NCBI GenBank assembly: GCA_003645605.1
Contig: QNAY01000048.1
Coordinates: forward strand, 1-8,238
Source of the DNA: Thermodesulfobacteriota bacterium
GTDB taxonomy: Bacteria > Desulfobacterota > Dissulfuribacteria > Dissulfuribacterales > UBA3076
Length of the DNA: 8,238 nucleotides
Direction: 5' to 3'
The notes under the pieces are model-generated. The model saw only the letters and a list, made by a program, of their open reading frames with translations. It did not search any database and was not told the DNA's origin. This document shows positions 1-5,851 of this stretch, piece after piece. The first letter of the stretch is position 1. The number at the start of each line of letters is the position of its first letter. A program made the translations under genes and the position numbers.

Positions 1-55
1 AATGGAAGATAGACCATGGGCGGAATGGAAGATAGACCATGGGCGGAATGGAAGA
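1..55. repeat. 23-bp tandem duplication, two copies plus 9 bp
   Basis: Bases 1-23 and 24-46 are identical, and the first 9 bases of the unit recur at 47-55. The unit length is not a multiple of three, so the duplication shifts the reading frame. The first copy reads E-D-R-P-W-A-E-W-K at 5-31 in one frame, which then hits TGA at 77-79. The second copy reads the same residues at 28-54 in the frame that continues to 435. The latter frame is closed upstream by TAG at 10-12. Either the gene carries a disruptive duplication, or this is an assembly artefact at a sequence edge. Confidence 0.9.
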
Positions 56-435
56 GAGGGAAACCATTCTCTGGGGTGAGCCTTGCACGATTACTCAAGC
101 CGTTTGGAATAAGGCCTGAACAGTTTAAAGAGGAAGGCAAAAAAGGGCGAGGGTATAAGCGGAAAACTTTCAGTGATGTCTTTGATCGGTATGTTCCTCT
201 CCCTCCCTCCACTGATCGACCCGGTACCCCGGTACCTTCCGCCAACCATGCGGGTTCTAGGGAAAATCAAAGTGGTACCCCTAATAAAAAGGTACCGGGT
301 GAAAAACGCTCGAAACCCGCGTCAACAGCCAAAGGTACCGGGGTACCGTTTCAAGACGGGGGTACAGGGGAAGAAGACATAAAAGCACAGGATTCTATCA
401 CTAAACCTGAACAGGAGGTGATCGACCTATGGTAA
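16..435 (+). CDS. DUF3631 protein, C-terminal fragment
   Basis: This is the end of a DUF3631-type protein, a family found C-terminal to primase/helicase-like parts in phages and integrative elements. The visible part, from E-D-R-P-W-A-E-W through G-K-P-F, L-A-R-L-L-K-P-F-G-I-R-P and a K-G-R-G-Y motif to R-Y-V-P (roughly residues 5-62), matches what I know of the family's conserved C-terminal end. After that come about 75 low-complexity, charged residues rich in Gly, Thr, Pro and Lys. That tail is encoded by a striking array of GGTACC hexamers. The true start lies upstream of the window. Bases 16 and 25 are only internal ATGs, and the 23-bp duplication breaks the frame just before them, so the copy may be a pseudogene. 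The stop overlaps the start of the next gene, whose ribosome binding site lies inside this gene. Function is inferred to be replication of a mobile element. Confidence 0.75.
   Translation: MGGMEDRPWAEWKRGKPFSGVSLARLLKPFGIRPEQFKEEGKKGRGYKRKTFSDVFDRYVPLPPSTDRPGTPVPSANHAGSRENQSGTPNKKVPGEKRSKPASTAKGTGVPFQDGGTGEEDIKAQDSITKPEQEVIDLW
222..348. repeat. Mirror-spaced array of six GGTACC hexamers
   Basis: GGTACC occurs at 223, 231, 274, 291, 334 and 342. The intervals are 8, 43, 17, 43 and 8, exactly symmetric about base 285. The outer pairs form a perfect 15-bp inverted repeat (222-236 with 334-348). GCGGGTT at 250-256 and AACCCGC at 314-320 also fall on the same dyad. A degenerate seventh copy, GGTACA, sits at 361. 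The hexamer is itself a palindrome, so each copy could bind a dimer. The array lies wholly inside the coding tail of the DUF3631 gene. It looks like a set of protein-binding sites (replication origin, operator or recombination site). That role is inference. Confidence 0.6.
413..418 (+). promoter_or_regulatory. Strong ribosome binding site (AGGAGG)
   Basis: AGGAGG lies 10 bases upstream of ATG 429, inside the end of the DUF3631 frame. It fixes the start of the Cys-rich protein despite its overlap with the upstream stop. Confidence 0.8.
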
Positions 436-782
436 CAGTTGAGTCCGCACTCCAAATGATAAACCAATACGGCGGCAACTTGGATATGACCACAGGTAAA
501 TTGAATATTCCGTCAAAGGTCCTTGGAAAAGAAGAGATAAAAAGGGCAGTCCATATCCTGAAAGAGGCCGGTCCCGATAAAGTCAAGGCCGTTCTGCCGT
601 CCGTTCAAGCTCATTGCCAAGGCTGTCCACATTATGACACCGGACCAACGCCGGACGGCGAATGTGTCATTCATTGGTGCAGGCCTTTTAAAGAGCCAGG
701 AGGTACCAGGTGGCTGAATATCGCAGAGCTGACGGCCTGTCCTAATGGGAGATGGGGATTGGTTTCTCAAACGGTACATTAG
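429..782 (+). CDS. Small Cys-rich protein with TubC-N-like domain
   Basis: A 117-residue protein of unknown function. Residues 1-56 have the pattern of the small TubC N-terminal docking-domain fold: a helix, G-G-N-L, then G-K-L-N-I-P, then two helices ending K-V-K-A-V-L. Such domains turn up in replication modules of mobile elements; the match here is by pattern only. Residues 62-104 hold H-C-x2-C-x-H, then C79, H82 and C84 in a C-V-I-H-W-C motif, then C104. This cluster could bind zinc or an iron-sulfur centre. The start is set by AGGAGG at 413-418. The stop is one base before the preferred helicase start, so the genes are almost certainly co-transcribed and may be translationally coupled. 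A partner or specificity role for the adjacent helicase or the DUF3631 protein is a guess from position. Confidence 0.65.
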   Translation: MVTVESALQMINQYGGNLDMTTGKLNIPSKVLGKEEIKRAVHILKEAGPDKVKAVLPSVQAHCQGCPHYDTGPTPDGECVIHWCRPFKEPGGTRWLNIAELTACPNGRWGLVSQTVH

Positions 783-783
783 A

Positions 784-2145
784 ATGAAAATGGAATTCAC
801 AATCGCCGACAAAATAATAATTCAGGGGGCATCTGGGGAATTCACATCCACTGTGAAAGCCCGCTTAACCTTCACTAATCCAAAATGGGTTGAAAATGAT
901 AGGAGAGGATTCTGGAATGGCGACACACCAAAAGAATTGAAGTGTTTTGAGCAGTCCAAAAAGGGACTAATTATCCCCCGCAGCTTTATCTGTCACTTGA
1001 TAGGCATGGCAAAGGATCAAGGTATCGAATATCACCTGCAGGACCACCGACGTACCTTGCCGGCAAAAGGGGACTTCTCTTTTCATGGCCAGCTAAAGCC
1101 TTTTCAAAAGGCTGCAGTTAAGGACATCCTGGCTCATGATTTTGGTATCTTGAGTGCACCTACTGGCAGCGGCAAAACCTGCATGGCTTTATATGTGATA
1201 GCTCAGAGAAAACAGCCTGTTTTGATCGTAGTCCATACCAAAGAACTGCTTAACCAGTGGATTGACAGGGTTGAAACCTTCCTGGGGATTTCTGCAAAGG
1301 AAGTTGGTGTCATAGGCAACGGCAAACTATCCCTGGGGGACCAGATCACAGTTGCCACAGCTCAAACGCTCTATAGGTGTGCTGATGAGGTTAAGGACCA
1401 TGTAGGTTTTCTCATAGTTGATGAGTGTCACAGAGCACCTTCCAGGACTTTCACGGAAGCAGTAACAGCCTTTGACAGTAAATTCATGCTTGGCCTGTCT
1501 GCTACACCATGGCGAAGGGATAAGCTTTCACGCTTTATTTACTGGTACCTGGGGGATGTAGTCCATGAAGTAAGCAAAGAGAACTTGCTCAAGACCGGAG
1601 ATGTCCTGCCTGTGAAGGTTATCACCCGGCAGACAGAATTCAGGACATCACTGAATCCTTCAGAGCAATACAGCAGGATGCTTTCTGAACTTACACAGGA
1701 TACGGCAAGAAACCGCCTGATAGCCTGGGACGTGGCCACAGAGACACGAAAGGATGAAGGTGTATGTCTGGTACTCAGTGACAGAAAGGCGCACTGTGAG
1801 ACTATGCAGGACTTACTGTGGCGGGAACATAAAATAAGGCCAGAACTCTTAACCGGGGACATTCCAAAGAGAGAGCGTGAGGCCATAGTTGCCAGGCTGA
1901 ACCGTGGGAAAGTTAAGATACTTATAGCCACTGGCCAGTTAATAGGCGAGGGTTTTGACTGCAAGCAACTGAACACCTTGTTTTTAACGACGCCTATCAA
2001 ATTCAGTGGCCGTGTTCTACAATACCTGGGGCGTGTCCTGAGACCGGCACCGGGTAAGAAAAAGGCAAGAGTGTATGATTATATTGACTCCCATGTTGCT
2101 ATTTTAGAAGTAGCAGCCAGAACAAGAATGAAAATTTACGGCTAA
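784..2145 (+). CDS. Superfamily 2 DEAD/DEAH-type (DECH) helicase
   Basis: A 453-residue ATP-dependent DNA helicase/translocase of the compact phage/ICE type, resembling the RAD25/XPB-like core. Motifs appear in order: a Q-like segment Q-L-K-P-F-Q-K around 103-109; Walker A G-S-G-K-T at 128-132; motif Ia V-H-T-K-E-L-L-N-Q-W about 150-159; Walker B D-E-C-H at 213-216; motif III S-A-T at 239-241; motif V G-E-G-F-D at 388-392; motif VI Q-Y-L-G-R-V-L-R-P at 413-421. Both RecA-like lobes are complete, so it should be active. The N-terminal 100 residues form a small accessory region that may contact DNA. No good Shine-Dalgarno sequence is visible. ATG 784 was chosen because it follows the upstream stop directly; ATG 790 and the overlapping ATG 745 are alternatives. 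It probably works with the DUF3631 protein in element replication or recombination. Confidence 0.88.
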   Translation: MKMEFTIADKIIIQGASGEFTSTVKARLTFTNPKWVENDRRGFWNGDTPKELKCFEQSKKGLIIPRSFICHLIGMAKDQGIEYHLQDHRRTLPAKGDFSFHGQLKPFQKAAVKDILAHDFGILSAPTGSGKTCMALYVIAQRKQPVLIVVHTKELLNQWIDRVETFLGISAKEVGVIGNGKLSLGDQITVATAQTLYRCADEVKDHVGFLIVDECHRAPSRTFTEAVTAFDSKFMLGLSATPWRRDKLSRFIYWYLGDVVHEVSKENLLKTGDVLPVKVITRQTEFRTSLNPSEQYSRMLSELTQDTARNRLIAWDVATETRKDEGVCLVLSDRKAHCETMQDLLWREHKIRPELLTGDIPKREREAIVARLNRGKVKILIATGQLIGEGFDCKQLNTLFLTTPIKFSGRVLQYLGRVLRPAPGKKKARVYDYIDSHVAILEVAARTRMKIYG

Positions 2146-2176
2146 ATATTGCATTCCCTAAAGAAGGAGTTTTAAG

Positions 2177-2494
2177 ATGAGCAGGGGATTATCTGAACTT
2201 CAAAAGAATATTCTGCAAATGGCCTACACAACCCAGGACAGTATTTTGGCAAGAGACGTCTTGGCCGAGGTGTACGGTTTTCCTGCCACAGTGACCAATA
2301 TCAAGGACAAAAGGCAGGGCGCATTGGTATTTAGCCGTAAGGCCATAGGCGAAAGGCGGTATCAGTCTGCCTCCGTGTCCGTAGCCAAGGCTTTCAATAG
2401 ACTGGCAGCAAGGGGATTAGCACACAGGGAATATAACGAGGGTATCACTTTGACAAAAGAAGGGGTCGATGTAGCAAAAAAGAACGCCTTCTGA
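2177..2494 (+). CDS. Small winged-helix-like DNA-binding protein
   Basis: A 105-residue soluble protein. The N-terminus (L-S-E-L-Q-K-N-I-L) begins a first helix. Residues 55-81 (A-I-G-E-R-R-Y-Q-S-A, then V-A-K-A-F-N-R-L-A-A-R-G-L) look like the helix-turn-helix of a winged-helix domain, with the wing at about 82-93 and a final helix. Small proteins of this look occur in phage and integrative-element modules beside terminase genes. I know of no assigned function beyond probable DNA binding. The start is well supported by AAGGAG at 2164-2169, 7 bases upstream of the ATG. It lies 31 bases after the helicase in the same direction. It could be a candidate to read the GGTACC array, but nothing in the sequence shows that. 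Confidence 0.7.
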   Translation: MSRGLSELQKNILQMAYTTQDSILARDVLAEVYGFPATVTNIKDKRQGALVFSRKAIGERRYQSASVSVAKAFNRLAARGLAHREYNEGITLTKEGVDVAKKNAF

Positions 2495-2572
2495 ATATTC
2501 TTACACAAAAAAAGCGCTCAATGGGCAACTGTCCCAAAAGAGGCAAACCCTATGAAAAGCAGGTAATTGGTA

Positions 2573-3061
2573 ATGGCGAATAAGAAAAAAAATCTGACAC
2601 CAAAACAACAAAGATTTGTGGATTTTTATGATGGCAATGGGGAAAAAGCAGCCAGAAAAGCTGGCTATAAAGGTTCAGCGGCGCAGTTAAGGGTTATGGC
2701 ATCACAGAACCTAACAAAACCTAATATTCAGGAAGCTATTAGAAAAAGAGAGCAAAAAAGGAACGGGGAAGACATCGCGACCAGGGAAAAGCGTCAGGCT
2801 TTTTGGACACGAGTTTTTCAAGGGGAAGAAGTACAAGATGTGGTGATTGGGAAGGGTGAGGATCGGAAAATAGTGAAAGTCCCACCCAAAATGGCAGATA
2901 GATTAAAAGCATCTGAATTACTTGGCCGGTCCGAGGCTGATTTTATAGACAGGCACGAATTGTCTGGAAAGGATGGCAAAGCTCTATTCACTGACATTAA
3001 AATTGAATTAGTATCAGTATCTGATACCTTTCCAAAGGATGCCAAATTAGAACGGCCATGA
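2573..3061 (+). CDS. Phage terminase small subunit
   Basis: A 162-residue protein of the Terminase_2 type, the DNA-recognition subunit that brings phage DNA to the large packaging subunit. The family signature is clear: L-T-P-K-Q-Q-R-F-V at about 8-16, then A-A-R-K-A-G-Y, an S-A-A-Q-L-R-V helix, and N-L-T-K-P-N-I-Q-E-A-I near residues 46-56. The middle (residues 65-120) is basic and includes R-E-K-R-Q-A-F-W and K-M-A-D-R-L-K-A-S-E-L-L-G, as in relatives. ATG 2573 is preferred over TTG 2567 because AGCAGG at 2558-2563 is better spaced for it. The stop overlaps ATG 3058 of the next frame (ATGA), the usual coupling to the large subunit. That frame is broken after 14 codons, so packaging function has probably been lost here. 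Confidence 0.85.
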   Translation: MANKKKNLTPKQQRFVDFYDGNGEKAARKAGYKGSAAQLRVMASQNLTKPNIQEAIRKREQKRNGEDIATREKRQAFWTRVFQGEEVQDVVIGKGEDRKIVKVPPKMADRLKASELLGRSEADFIDRHELSGKDGKALFTDIKIELVSVSDTFPKDAKLERP

Positions 3062-3102
3062 TAGAGGAGTATAAGAAAGCGAAGTATATGAGAGCCTACT
3101 AA
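3058..3102 (+). pseudogene. Truncated start of next phage gene
   Basis: ATG 3058 overlaps the terminase stop as ATGA, and GAGGAG follows within the frame. The frame encodes only 14 residues (M-I-E-E-Y-K-K-A-K-Y-M-R-A-Y) before TAA at 3100-3102. In intact elements the gene here would normally be the terminase large subunit. No continuation is visible in the other plus frames. The sequence becomes AT-rich and changes character after about 3100. I read this as the breakpoint of a deletion that removed the packaging and structural genes. Confidence 0.5.
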
Positions 3103-3112
3103 AATTTACTAT

Positions 3113-3268
3113 TCAGAAATTTTTAAAAAACTCTCCGAGACGAATAGGTCGTTCATCCTTTTTTGCCTTCACCATTAGTTGATCAAAATTCGATAAAATC
3201 GTTTTTGCAACCTTTACTCTCAACAAACTGCCAACCATAAGCACCTCATCCAAGGATAATCTAATTTT
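3113..3268 (-). pseudogene. Orphan open frame, possible gene remnant
   Basis: The minus strand is open for 51 codons between stops. An internal ATG at 3238 preceded by GATGAGG would give a 41-residue product. The translation alternates hydrophobic and charged residues in a natural helical pattern (V-G-S-L-L-R-V-K-V-A-K-T-I-L, ending R-L-G-E-F-F-K-N-F). It therefore looks like the C-terminal end of a real protein rather than noise. Another minus frame overlapping its upstream end (about 3250-3309) also reads like protein, suggesting a frameshift. I do not recognise the family. It could be the decayed downstream part of the 3291-3476 remnant or a separate gene. Confidence 0.35.
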
Positions 3269-3290
3269 TCATCTTTACTCGAATCACTTT

Positions 3291-3476
3291 TTAAATTTGA
3301 CAATCCATTTCAGAAGATTGGTTTTTAGTTATGCCAAGATTGGAGAAAGTGGATGTTTTACCGGTCACTGGCAATGGCCGGTAAAGTTTTTGTTCAGGTT
3401 TGCCACCAACATTCTTTTCCTGCTTTTTCAGCAACTCTCCTGCTTTTCTTTCGGCTCTTAATTTAATCTTTCGTTT
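3291..3476 (-). pseudogene. Remnant of phage/ICE protein (ERKAGELL...LGITKNQSS)
   Basis: The minus strand, read from 3476, has no start codon but encodes I-K-L-R-A-E-R-K-A-G-E-L-L-K-K, then N-V-G-G-K-P, then a variable linker, then L-G-I-T-K-N-Q-S-S, and stops at 3291-3293. I recognise this order from a family of uncharacterised phage and integrative-element proteins, in which the last motif normally continues as W-Q-x-L-A. Here K-W appears only in another frame at the expected point, so a frameshift has occurred. The N-terminal part is missing because the frame closes at 3477-3479. It overlaps the 3' end of the membrane-protein gene on the same strand. This shows that minus-strand mobile-element debris also lies at the junction. 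Confidence 0.6.
3357..3385. other. 8-bp perfect hairpin, possible terminator
   Basis: TTTACCGG (3357-3364) pairs with CCGGTAAA (3378-3385); a further T-G, C-G and A-T pair extends the stem. GTTTTTG follows on the plus strand, so it could stop plus-strand transcription coming out of the phage block. It lies in the variable linker of the minus-strand remnant, so the inverted repeat may be accidental. Confidence 0.3.
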
Positions 3477-3870
3477 TCAATGCAAACCAGAGGATTCCGC
3501 CTGCGAAGACAACGATAATGCATTGTGCTATCAACTGGTATATGTCAACCAAGGGAATCCAACGATCCGTCCTTTTAATGGGGTATTTTGCTTTTTCTTC
3601 TTCAAAGTAAAATTTTTCCACTTCCTCTTGCTTATAAAGCGGCAATTCTGAGTAGCGAGGGTCTGCTATAATATCCCTTTCAAAGTCTAGGGCAGCCTGT
3701 TCTTCAGCATGCTTGTTCCAATATGTCCATTTCCCAGGGGGATTCAAAATAAAACCATATCCCTTAGTTACTTTTAGACTGCCTTGTATGGCATAAAACG
3801 GCGGAAACAGCAGCATTAATATAAGAATGGCTGCGGTCAATATAAGGATAACTCTTTGTATTTTATTCAT
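3463..3870 (-). CDS. Two-helix inner-membrane protein, unknown function
   Basis: A 135-residue protein. Residues 6-27 (V-I-L-I-L-T-A-A-I-L-I-L-M-L-L-F-P-P-F) form a first membrane helix. Residues 109-130 (I-Y-Q-L-I-A-Q-C-I-I-V-V-F-A-G-G-I-L-W-F) form a second. Between them is a charged loop with G-Y-G-F-I-L-N-P-P near the first helix and a Glu/Lys-rich helix. The pattern F-P-P ... G-Y-G-F ... P-P ... G-G-I-L-W-F recurs in small uncharacterised membrane proteins of proteobacteria. ATG 3870 is chosen because AGAGG precedes it at good spacing; ATG 3900 would add ten residues but has a poor site. It stands alone on its strand, and its stop overlaps a decayed phage-gene remnant. Confidence 0.65.
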   Translation of the reverse strand: MNKIQRVILILTAAILILMLLFPPFYAIQGSLKVTKGYGFILNPPGKWTYWNKHAEEQAALDFERDIIADPRYSELPLYKQEEVEKFYFEEEKAKYPIKRTDRWIPLVDIYQLIAQCIIVVFAGGILWFALKTKD

Positions 3871-3948
3871 AATGTGCCTCTTAATGAAAAGTGGTGGCAT
3901 AATTGATATGAACTTCCTCTCTTTCTCTCAGTAAGAAATCACTTTTTT

Positions 3949-4158
3949 GTGATTTGGGACGAAGTAGCATTCCAAATAATACACTTTACTTCTTTAGCAT
4001 TTTGGTTGCTTTCAAGCCAAGAATTTTTCAGAGCGTTTGAGGAAAAAGGACCCAAGACAAAAAAAGGCGTTTCCCACCTTAAATTGGTATTGAAGGTTGG
4101 AAATAGGGTTGGAAATACTCTTTTGACAAAAGAAAAAAGACTTAGAAAAATATCCTAA
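3949..4158 (+). CDS. Doubtful small ORF ending at tRNA terminator
   Basis: A GTG-started frame of 69 codons covers most of the 300 bases between the membrane gene and the tRNA. No Shine-Dalgarno sequence is visible. The GTG lies in a hairpin (AAATCAC at 3936-3942 with GTGATTT at 3949-3955), and the stop lies inside the tRNA terminator. The end (K-V-G-N-R-V-G-N-T) is encoded partly by a short direct repeat. A plus-strand frame running into the 3' end of a tRNA gene is where an integrase remnant would sit, but no catalytic motif of a recombinase is visible. I consider it probably non-coding; the minus strand here shows no better frame. Confidence 0.2.
   Translation: MIWDEVAFQIIHFTSLAFWLLSSQEFFRAFEEKGPKTKKGVSHLKLVLKVGNRVGNTLLTKEKRLRKIS
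4095..4117. repeat. Short direct repeat GGTTGGAAATA
   Basis: The 11-mer occurs at 4095-4105 and 4107-4117, a period of 12 bases, just before the tRNA terminator. It is too short to assign a role. Confidence 0.5.
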
Positions 4159-4162
4159 GTCT
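4132..4162 (-). terminator. Rho-independent terminator of tRNA-fMet
   Basis: AGACTTAG (4138-4145) pairs with CTAAGTCT (4155-4162) around a 9-base loop. On the minus strand a run of six T and further T residues follow directly, 13 bases beyond the tRNA 3' end. The plus strand also has CTGTTTTT after the stem, so it may work both ways. Confidence 0.85.
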
Positions 4163-4174
4163 CTGTTTTTATTG

Positions 4175-4251
<77 letters not shown>

Positions 4252-4292
4252 TCCGAAGGACTTCTATCTCAAGAAGCCGAAAAGCGAGCTAA

Positions 4293-4321
4293 TTCATAAC
4301 CACTTGAATTTATTTTGTCAA
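4293..4321 (-). promoter_or_regulatory. Sigma-70 promoter of tRNA-fMet
   Basis: On the minus strand, a perfect -35 TTGACA (4316-4321) is followed after exactly 17 bases by -10 TATGAA (4293-4298). A GC-rich discriminator (GCTCGC) follows, typical of stable-RNA promoters under growth-rate or stringent control. The start point would lie about 35 bases before the mature tRNA. Confidence 0.75.
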
Positions 4322-4374
4322 CACATTTGGCGCGATGTTGTGTTGAGCTGTTGATCCGGAAGGAATACTCCTGT

Positions 4375-5427
4375 CTACAGGATAAGCATTGCGTCGCCGT
4401 AGCTGAAAAATCTATATCCGGCGTTCATAGCTTCTTTGTAGGCAGAAAAAATTTTGCTCCTGCCTGCAAAGGCAGAAACTAATATCAACAATGAAGACTT
4501 CGGCAGGTGGAAGTTGGTAATCAAGCAATCAACGACCTGGAAGGGATGGCCAGGTAGAATATACAGGTCACATAATCCCTGAAAGGCATTTATCTCACCT
4601 GTACCATTTGCAGTTGCCTCTAAGGCCCTGGCTGTAGTTGTGCCTACCGCGATAACCCGGCCACCTGTTTTGCGGGTGGAAATTATCTTTTCCGCAGTAC
4701 TCTCAGGTACTGAGATCCATTCATGGTGAATTCTGTGTTCACGTATGTCAGATATCCTTACCGGAGCAAAGGTGCCATAACCGACATGGAGTGTTATCCA
4801 GGCGATATTAATATTCTTTTTTTCAGCAAGACGTAATTGCTCTTCAGTAAAATGGAATCCTGCCGTAGGGGCGGCTACTGAACCTATCTTTTTGGCATAA
4901 GTTGTTTGATATTGTTCTACGTCGGAAGGGACCGGAGAGCGTTTAATATATGGTGGCAGGGGAATATCTCCACAAGATTCTAAGGCTAATAACAGTTCAC
5001 CCTGGTATACAAGCTTTACATCAACCTGGCCCGCGGAACTGACTTCCAGGACCTCTATCTCCAATAACCCTTTACAACGGATTTTTTGGCTCGGCCTTAC
5101 CGGTTTTGAGCTGCGACAAAGGGCCTTGGCAAAGGCCACGCCATTTCCGCTTTCTCTCGGAAAATGAAGTAGAAAAAACTCTGTTTTTCCCCCTGTTGAT
5201 TTTATGCAATTAAGTCGAGCTGGAAATACCTTGCTGTCATTGAGAACAAGACAGTCCCCCTGTTCCGTATAGTCCAATAGGTCGCGAAAAGTCCGATGGC
5301 TTACTTTGCCGGTGTTCCGGTCAAGTACCATTAAGCGGGAAGACGACCGATCATCCAAAGGATACTGGGCAATCAGGTGAGGAGGCAAATGATAATCATA
5401 TTCAACCAGGCTGAAATCTGCTATCAT
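4375..5427 (-). CDS. queA: S-adenosylmethionine:tRNA ribosyltransferase-isomerase
   Basis: QueA moves the ribosyl part of S-adenosylmethionine onto 7-aminomethyl-7-deazaguanine in the wobble position of tRNAs with GUN anticodons. This makes epoxyqueuosine, the penultimate step of queuosine synthesis, in the cytoplasm. The 350 residues match the family's usual length. Conserved blocks are visible in order: L-I-A-Q-Y-P and R-S-S-S-R-L near the N-terminus; N-D-S-K-V-F-P-A-R-L; G-D-I-P-L-P-P-Y-I; V-A-A-P-T-A-G-F-H-F; T-L-H-V-G-Y-G-T-F; R-V-I-A-V-G-T-T; L-I-T-N-F-H-L-P; Y-R-F-F-S-Y-G-D-A-M at the C-terminus. ATG 5427 is chosen because it overlaps the DUF2065 stop as ATGA, giving translational coupling and a good N-terminus (M-I-A-D-F-S); ATG 5460 would add eleven unrelated residues. 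No terminator follows it, so transcription may run on into the fMet tRNA. Confidence 0.95.
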   Translation of the reverse strand: MIADFSLVEYDYHLPPHLIAQYPLDDRSSSRLMVLDRNTGKVSHRTFRDLLDYTEQGDCLVLNDSKVFPARLNCIKSTGGKTEFFLLHFPRESGNGVAFAKALCRSSKPVRPSQKIRCKGLLEIEVLEVSSAGQVDVKLVYQGELLLALESCGDIPLPPYIKRSPVPSDVEQYQTTYAKKIGSVAAPTAGFHFTEEQLRLAEKKNINIAWITLHVGYGTFAPVRISDIREHRIHHEWISVPESTAEKIISTRKTGGRVIAVGTTTARALEATANGTGEINAFQGLCDLYILPGHPFQVVDCLITNFHLPKSSLLILVSAFAGRSKIFSAYKEAMNAGYRFFSYGDAMLIL

Positions 5428-5624
5428 GAGAAAATATCGGTCTTTTGGGCAAGATAGCATATCACTAGACCGACTAAGGTTAAAATAAAACCGACAAATC
5501 TCAAATGATCCGGATTCATTTTTTCAATTTGTCTCATAAGGGCCTGCATTTTTTCAGGAAAGGCAAAATAAGGGAGTCCTTCGACAACCATTAATAAACC
5601 TAACAAGGTTACAATAAGCTTCAT
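5424..5624 (-). CDS. DUF2065 family small membrane protein (YjeT-like)
   Basis: A 66-residue protein of the DUF2065/YjeT type, function unknown. Two membrane helices are clear: residues 2-20 (L-I-V-T-L-L-G-L-L-M-V-V-E-G-L-P-Y) and 43-60 (R-F-V-G-F-I-L-T-L-V-G-L-V-I-C-Y). The family hallmarks V-E-G-L in the first helix and P-E-K/M-x-x-L-x-R-x-x-x-x-M after it are present. A GGAG lies 11 bases before ATG 5624, a rather long spacing. The stop TGA overlaps the queA start, so the two genes form a coupled pair. It lies 66 bases downstream of a tRNA-Met with no clear terminator between, so it may share the tRNA promoter. Confidence 0.8.
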   Translation of the reverse strand: MKLIVTLLGLLMVVEGLPYFAFPEKMQALMRQIEKMNPDHLRFVGFILTLVGLVICYLAQKTDIFS

Positions 5625-5689
5625 AAGTATAGCAACTCCGACTTGATCTGGGTATTATGATAGGGAATCAAGATATGACCGGCAGAAAA

Positions 5690-5766
5690 TGGTGGCGGTG
5701 CAGGGACTTGAACCCCGGACGCTGCGGATATGAGCCGCATGCTCTAACCTGCTGAGCTACACCGCC
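5690..5766 (-). tRNA. tRNA-Met, elongator type (anticodon CAT)
   Basis: A complete 77-nt cloverleaf with encoded CCA and anticodon CAT (5730-5732 on the plus strand). The acceptor stem GGCGGTG/CACCGCC is fully paired, unlike an initiator. The anticodon stem is TGCGG/CCGCA around CTCATAT, and the T arm is GGTTCAAGTCC. CAT is also carried by the minor tRNA-Ile2, whose C is changed to lysidine; sequence identity to known elongator Met genes, as I recall them, favours Met. No good terminator follows, so it may be the first cistron of a transcript with the DUF2065 gene and queA. Confidence 0.9.
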
Positions 5767-5779
5767 AAGTAGCGCGATA

Positions 5780-5808
5780 CCTATTAACTATTTTGGAAAA
5801 TGTGTCAA
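5780..5808 (-). promoter_or_regulatory. Probable promoter of tRNA-Met
   Basis: A perfect TTGACA (5803-5808, minus strand) lies 37 bases upstream of the mature tRNA. The -10 is weak: AATAGG at 17-base spacing or TAATAG at 16. A GC-rich discriminator (ATCGCGC) follows. The start point would be only a few bases before the tRNA. Confidence 0.55.
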
Positions 5809-5851
5809 GGAGAAATTTATCCCCAAATGTTTGGCATCCTTCATTCATCAG

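Noticed and set aside
222..348. GGTACC array as a CRISPR or simple tandem repeat
   Set aside because: The repeats are six bases long with unequal, mirrored spacing, and the whole region is an open coding frame.
2521..2583. 20-codon frame between the winged-helix and terminase genes
   Set aside because: It has no ribosome binding site and overlaps the terminase start in another frame.
3400..3651. Plus-strand frame of 83 codons
   Set aside because: It is the complement of the better-supported membrane protein gene and of the phage remnant, and reads as Phe-rich antisense.
5641..5689. CTTGAT/ATCAAG inverted repeat as a terminator after tRNA-Met
   Set aside because: The stem is only six pairs with a long loop, and no T run follows on the minus strand.
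5690..5766. tRNA-Ile2 (CAT read as lysidine-AU)
   Set aside because: It cannot be fully excluded without tilS-determinant comparison, but the sequence resembles elongator Met genes more closely.
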